From: JACDHQ01 sp036401195
GTDB lineage: Bacteria; Gemmatimonadota; Gemmatimonadetes; Gemmatimonadales; Gemmatimonadaceae
Reading direction: 5' to 3'
Length of the DNA stretch: 64,000 nt
Assembly (NCBI GenBank): GCA_036401195.1
Contig: DASWVQ010000013.1
Location: forward strand, 1 to 64,000
A model generated the notes under the pieces. The model was given only the letters and a program-made list of their open reading frames with translations. It ran no database searches and was not told the DNA's origin. Shown here piece by piece: positions 60,220 through 64,000 of the stretch. The position numbers were made by a program, and so were the translations under genes. Numbering within the stretch: the first letter of the stretch is position 1; every line of letters starts with the position of its first letter.

Positions 60220-63200
60220 TCAGTCTCCCGCCGCCGGAAGGGGCTCGGCGGCCAACCCCCGTCGCCGGCGCACAAAGGCCAGCCCGTCGTCGATCATGGT
60301 GTACACCACCGGCACCACGAACAGCGTCAGGAGGGTCGAGGTGATCAGTCCCCCGATCACCGCCCGCGCCATCGGAGCGCGCTGCTCCGAACCCTCGCCG
60401 AGGGCCAGCGCCGCGGGGATCATCCCGAAGATCATCGCCACCGTGGTCATGATGATCGGGCGCAGACGGATGCGCGCGGCCTCGAGGATCGCCCGGTCCC
60501 GGGGGACGCCCTCGGCCCGTCGCTGGTTCGTGAAGTCCACCAGCAGGATCCCGTTCTTGGTCACGAGGCCCATCAGCATGATCACCCCGATCATCGTCAT
60601 CACGTTGATGTTCCCGCGCGTGACGAGGAGGGCGAGGGCGACGCCGATGAACGACAGGGGGAGGGCGAGCATGATCGCCAGCGGCTGGAGGAAGCTGCCG
60701 AAGAGCGACGCCAGGATGAGGTAGATGAACACGACCGCCAGGCCGAGCGCCTCCAGCACGTAGCCGGTGGTTTCCTGGAGGTTCTGGACGTCGCCGGTGA
60801 AGACGGTGCGGTAGCCGGGGGGAAGGCCCATCCGGCCGATGGCCGCCTTCACGTCATTGGCCACGTCGCCCATGGCGTAGCCGGGAAGCACGCCGGCCGA
60901 GATGGAGACCTGCTGCTCGAGCGCCCGGCGTTCGATCTGCTGCGGCCCCACGCCGGCGCGGACCTCCGCGACCTGCGACAGGGGCACGATGGCGGCGCCG
61001 GTGCTGCCGCCCCCGGTGGTGGGAATGGAGATCCCGCCCACGTCGGCGGCCGAGGTCCGCATGGAGTCGGGATAGACCACCAGGACGTCGTGCGAGTAGC
61101 CCTGGGGATCCTCCCACCGCGTCGCCCGCTGTCCGGCGAAGAGGGGTTGCAGGGTGGACGCGATCGTCTCGATCCCCAGCCCCGCGCGCCACGCCTCCTG
61201 GCGGTCCACGCGCACGTCGAGCTGCGGGATCTCCCCTTCCTCACTCGACTGCGGCTCGGCGACCCCCGGGACGGCCCGCATGGTGTCGAGGACGCGCGCC
61301 GCGGCCAGCTTGAGGCGCGTGGGCTCGGGTCCCTGCACGTTCACCGCGATCGGCTGCCGGTAGCCGCCGAAGATGCTGCGGCTGCCCATGATCGACGGCC
61401 GCACCCCGGGGATGTTCCGGAGCTTGCCGCGGAGGTCGTCCTGGATCTCGGCGAGCGACCGGGACCGATCCTTCTTCTCCCGGAGGCGCACGAAGATGGA
61501 GCCGTTGTTCGGCGTGCCGCGGAAGCCGCCGCCCACGGTCAGGTAGGTGAACTCCACCTCGGGCGCCTGCTGGAGGAACCCGGCGATCTCGCGTCCCTTG
61601 GCCACGGTGTACTCGAGGCTCGACCCCGGGGTGGTGCGGAAGGAGACGTTGAACTCGCCGCCGTCCACGTCGGGCATCCAGGTGAAGCCGAGGGTGGGGA
61701 TGAGGAGCACCGCGGCGACGATCGAGGCGGCGGCGCCGCCGAGCACCACGGACCGGCGCCGCAGCGCCCCGGCCAGCCAGCCGGGATAGCGGTCGGAGAC
61801 GCGCTCGAACCATTCGTTGAACGCGAGCGCCACGCGGCGGATGGGGTTGATCCGCCGCCGGGCGCCGCTGGCGTGCAATGCGCCGTGCGCGGCGGCCTTG
61901 CCGCCGGACTCGATCTCCGGGTCGTACCACACGCTCGACAGCATGGGGTCGAGCGTGAACGACACGAAGAGGGAGACGATCACCGCGAAGGCGACCGTGA
62001 CGCCGAACTGGAAGAAGATCTTGCCGATCATGCCTCCCATGAACGCCACGGGCACGAACACGGCCACCACGGCCAGGGTGGTGGAGAACACGGCGAGGCC
62101 GATCTCGCTGGTGCCCTCGCGTGCGGCGGTGTCGTGGTCCTTCCCCATCTCCAGGTGCCGCACGATGTTCTCGCGCACCACGATGGCGTCGTCGATGAGG
62201 AGGCCGATCGAGAGCGCCAGCGCCAGGAGCGTCATGGTGTTCAGGGTGAAGTCGAACACCCACATGACGAAGAACGACGAGATGATCGAGATGGGGAGGG
62301 TGAGCCCCGTGATCACCGTGGAGCGCCAGGAGTTCAGGAACAGATAGACGATGAGGATCGTGAGCACGGCGCCGAACAGCAGCTCGTGGCGCACGGCGTT
62401 CACGGAATCGCGGATGCGGCGCGAGTCGTCGCGGATCACGCGGAGGCGCACGTCCTGCGGGAGCGAGCGCTCGAGGTCCGCCGCGGCGGCCCGCACGGAG
62501 TCGGCCACCTCCACGGTGTTGGAGCCGGAGATCTTGAGGATGTCGAGGGACACGGTGGGCGCGTCGCCGATCTCGGAGGCGTTGCGCTGGTCCTCGGTGC
62601 CGTCGATCACCGTGGCCACGTCGCGCACCTTCACGGCGACGCCGTTGCGCACCGACACCGCCACGTCGCCGAAGGCCATCGGATCGGCGATGCGGCCGGT
62701 GATGCGCACCAGCTGCTCCTGCGCGCCGCGGATCACGCGGCCGGCGGGCACCTCCTGGTTCTCCCGGTCGAGCGCCGAGATCACCTGGGCCGGGCTCACC
62801 CCGTACGCGCGCATGGCGTCGGGGTCGAGCTGCACCCGGATCACGCGGCGGATGCCACCCACGCGGTTCACCGCGCCCACTCCCGGGATCGCCTCGAAGC
62901 GGGTGGCGATCGCCTCCTCGGCCATGTCCGTGAGCTCGCGCAGCGAGCGCTCCCCGCTCTGCACGGTCACCGACATGATCGGCGATGCGTTGGGGTCGAA
63001 TGTCTGGATGATCGGGTCTTCCGTGTTCGGCGGCAGCTGCCGCCGGATCCGCGCCACCTTCCCCTGCACCTCCTGCCGGGCGTTGTTGATGTCCACGCCG
63101 AGGTTGAACTGCACGCGCACCAGCGAGATCCCCTGGAGGGAGGTGGAGGTGACCTCCTTGATCCCCTGCGTGGTGTTCACCGCCTCCTCGATCGGCTTCG

Positions 63201-63390
63201 AGATCTCGCGCATCATCACCTCCGGGCTGGCGCCCGGGTAGGTGGTGTTCACGATCACGACCGGGTAGGTGATGTCGGGGTACTCATCGATCGCGAGGCG
63301 GCGGTAACTCACGACGCCGAGCACCACGAGCGCCACCATCATCATGGTGGCGAAGACGGGGCGGCGGATGGAGACATCGGACAGGAACAT
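60220..63390 (-). CDS. RND family efflux transporter (AcrB/MdtB-like)
   Basis: A 1056-residue inner-membrane drug/proton antiporter with twelve membrane helices and two large periplasmic loops. MFLSDVSIRRPVFATMMM is the standard N-terminus; the proton-relay pair Asp400-Asp401 lies in LLIDDAIVVRENIVRH in TM4; PVAFMGGMIGKIFFQFGVTVAFAVI and MTMIGVIMLMGLVTKNGILLVDF are also signature stretches. It expels hydrophobic compounds via an adaptor and an outer-membrane channel. Two bases separate it from the adaptor stop. Confidence 0.95.
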   Translation of the reverse strand: MFLSDVSIRRPVFATMMMVALVVLGVVSYRRLAIDEYPDITYPVVIVNTTYPGASPEVMMREISKPIEEAVNTTQGIKEVTSTSLQGISLVRVQFNLGVDINNARQEVQGKVARIRRQLPPNTEDPIIQTFDPNASPIMSVTVQSGERSLRELTDMAEEAIATRFEAIPGVGAVNRVGGIRRVIRVQLDPDAMRAYGVSPAQVISALDRENQEVPAGRVIRGAQEQLVRITGRIADPMAFGDVAVSVRNGVAVKVRDVATVIDGTEDQRNASEIGDAPTVSLDILKISGSNTVEVADSVRAAAADLERSLPQDVRLRVIRDDSRRIRDSVNAVRHELLFGAVLTILIVYLFLNSWRSTVITGLTLPISIISSFFVMWVFDFTLNTMTLLALALSIGLLIDDAIVVRENIVRHLEMGKDHDTAAREGTSEIGLAVFSTTLAVVAVFVPVAFMGGMIGKIFFQFGVTVAFAVIVSLFVSFTLDPMLSSVWYDPEIESGGKAAAHGALHASGARRRINPIRRVALAFNEWFERVSDRYPGWLAGALRRRSVVLGGAAASIVAAVLLIPTLGFTWMPDVDGGEFNVSFRTTPGSSLEYTVAKGREIAGFLQQAPEVEFTYLTVGGGFRGTPNNGSIFVRLREKKDRSRSLAEIQDDLRGKLRNIPGVRPSIMGSRSIFGGYRQPIAVNVQGPEPTRLKLAAARVLDTMRAVPGVAEPQSSEEGEIPQLDVRVDRQEAWRAGLGIETIASTLQPLFAGQRATRWEDPQGYSHDVLVVYPDSMRTSAADVGGISIPTTGGGSTGAAIVPLSQVAEVRAGVGPQQIERRALEQQVSISAGVLPGYAMGDVANDVKAAIGRMGLPPGYRTVFTGDVQNLQETTGYVLEALGLAVVFIYLILASLFGSFLQPLAIMLALPLSFIGVALALLVTRGNINVMTMIGVIMLMGLVTKNGILLVDFTNQRRAEGVPRDRAILEAARIRLRPIIMTTVAMIFGMIPAALALGEGSEQRAPMARAVIGGLITSTLLTLFVVPVVYTMIDDGLAFVRRRRGLAAEPLPAAGD

Positions 63391-63392
63391 GG

Positions 63393-64000
63393 CTACTTCC
63401 CCTCGCGGCTGCCCGCGACGACGACCTTCATGCCGCGCCCGATCGTTCCCACGTTCCCCACGATCACGCGGTCGCCCTCGCGCAGGCCGTCGAGCACCTG
63501 CACGAGGCGGCGGGCCTCGTCCACGACGCCGAGCGTGAGCTCCGCGACGGCCGTCTGGTCGCTGCTGATGACGTAGGCGAACGGCCGGTCGCCCGTGGGC
63601 GACTGGCGCACCGCGGCCAGCGGGATGGCGAGGGCGCCGTCGAGGCGCCGGGCGACGACGCGGCCGCTGGCGAAGGTGCCGCCGCGGATGCGGTTGCCGG
63701 GGTTGGGCACCTGCACATACACGGTGGCGGTGCGTGTGGTGGGATCGATCGTGGGGCTCATCCGGGCCACGCGCCCGTCGAGGCTGGCGCCGTCGGCGGC
63801 GAAGTGGACGACCTGCCCCACGCGCACGGCGCTCGACTGGCGGGCCGGAACGTTGGCCGCCAGCTCGAGGGTCTGCCCACGCACGAGGGTGAACAGCGTC
63901 GCGCCCCGCGAGAGGTGCTCGCCAGGCTGCACGGTGCGCTTCTCGATCACCCCGGCGGCGGGGGCAACCACGCGAGTGTCGCGCGACTGGTTGCTCGCGG
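63393..64000 (-). CDS. RND efflux adaptor (membrane fusion protein), 5' end outside
   Basis: The last 202 residues of an HlyD/AcrA-type periplasmic adaptor. The frame stays open to the window end (ASNQSRDTRVVAPAAGVIEK). VVAPAAGVIEKRTVQPGEHL is the second half of the lipoyl-like domain; the beta barrel has LELAANVPARQS and TIDPTTRTATVYVQVPNPG; IPLAAVRQSPTGD and GLREGDRVIVGN mark the membrane-proximal domain. It connects the pump to the outer-membrane channel, which is not in the window. Confidence 0.92.
   Translation of the reverse strand, partial: ASNQSRDTRVVAPAAGVIEKRTVQPGEHLSRGATLFTLVRGQTLELAANVPARQSSAVRVGQVVHFAADGASLDGRVARMSPTIDPTTRTATVYVQVPNPGNRIRGGTFASGRVVARRLDGALAIPLAAVRQSPTGDRPFAYVISSDQTAVAELTLGVVDEARRLVQVLDGLREGDRVIVGNVGTIGRGMKVVVAGSREGK

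Noticed and set aside
60169..63576. An 1135-residue open frame opposite the RND pump
   Set aside because: Composition is His/Asp/Arg-rich low complexity; it mirrors AcrB, which is certain.
1..64000. CRISPR arrays, tRNA or rRNA genes, insertion sequences, prophage
   Set aside because: I saw no direct-repeat/spacer array, no tRNA cloverleaf or rRNA stretch, and no transposase, integrase or phage structural gene.

Overview
The window is about 70 % GC, almost fully coding, and carries roughly 60 protein genes. Many genes start with GTG or TTG and many neighbours overlap by four bases (ATGA, GTGA). The mix of genes points to a Gram-negative environmental bacterium with an outer membrane and lipoproteins: an M28B-type peptidase, M61 and M1 peptidases, multi-PAS sensor kinases, DUF4402 pilins with chaperones and ushers, lysine/alanine-rich histone-like proteins and an NrtR-like regulator. 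Gemmatimonadota is my best guess from general likeness; no marker gene in the window settles it.

Layout. 1-8.7 kb: the end of a beta-carbonic anhydrase, a lipoprotein, a strongly structured candidate RNA (about 1356-1660, minus strand), an SDR, a DUF2911 protein, a HemG-like flavodoxin, DinB polymerase, a hybrid PAS kinase and a receiver-like protein. 8.8-20.9 kb: a phosphatase/Smr/MarC/sensor kinase/M28 peptidase series on the plus strand, then a [FeFe]-hydrogenase-like H-domain protein divergent from a Crp/Fnr regulator, a MoeZ-type adenylyltransferase-rhodanese and a hydrolase. 20.9-22.5 kb: a histone-H1-like gene and a 1 kb non-coding stretch. 22.5-28.2 kb: chaperone-usher cluster 1 (plus strand). 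28.2-43.2 kb: a housekeeping mixture (SPFH protein, YhaM-like nuclease, M61 peptidase, cold-shock protein, NrtR, GH3, YggX, desaturase, M1 peptidase, aldo/keto reductase, NAPE-PLD-like hydrolase). 43.2-50.5 kb: chaperone-usher cluster 2 (minus strand). 51-57.5 kb: PD40 protein, CtpA-type protease, a RepA-like protein, an SDR, a cardiolipin-synthase-like PLD and a MerR regulator. 57.6-64 kb: a sensor kinase, a bipolar acidic/basic repeat protein, a non-coding region with an inverted-repeat iteron element, and an RND efflux pump whose adaptor runs off the window.

How the genes fit together. The clearest systems are the two chaperone-usher pilus clusters. They share a general plan (several secreted subunits, a PapD-like chaperone, a large outer-membrane usher-like protein) but use different subunit families and ushers with different N-terminal domains. 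Each is preceded by a non-coding leader with about four short perfect inverted repeats. The RND pump is a normal adaptor-transporter pair. Most other genes are singletons or two-gene units.

The features most worth follow-up are the unclassified structured RNA, the hydrogenase-like/Crp pair, the two pilus systems with their leaders, the 9-bp iteron palindrome near 60 kb, the bipolar histone-like repeat protein, and a probable CTG start overlapping a stop codon at 42.18 kb.
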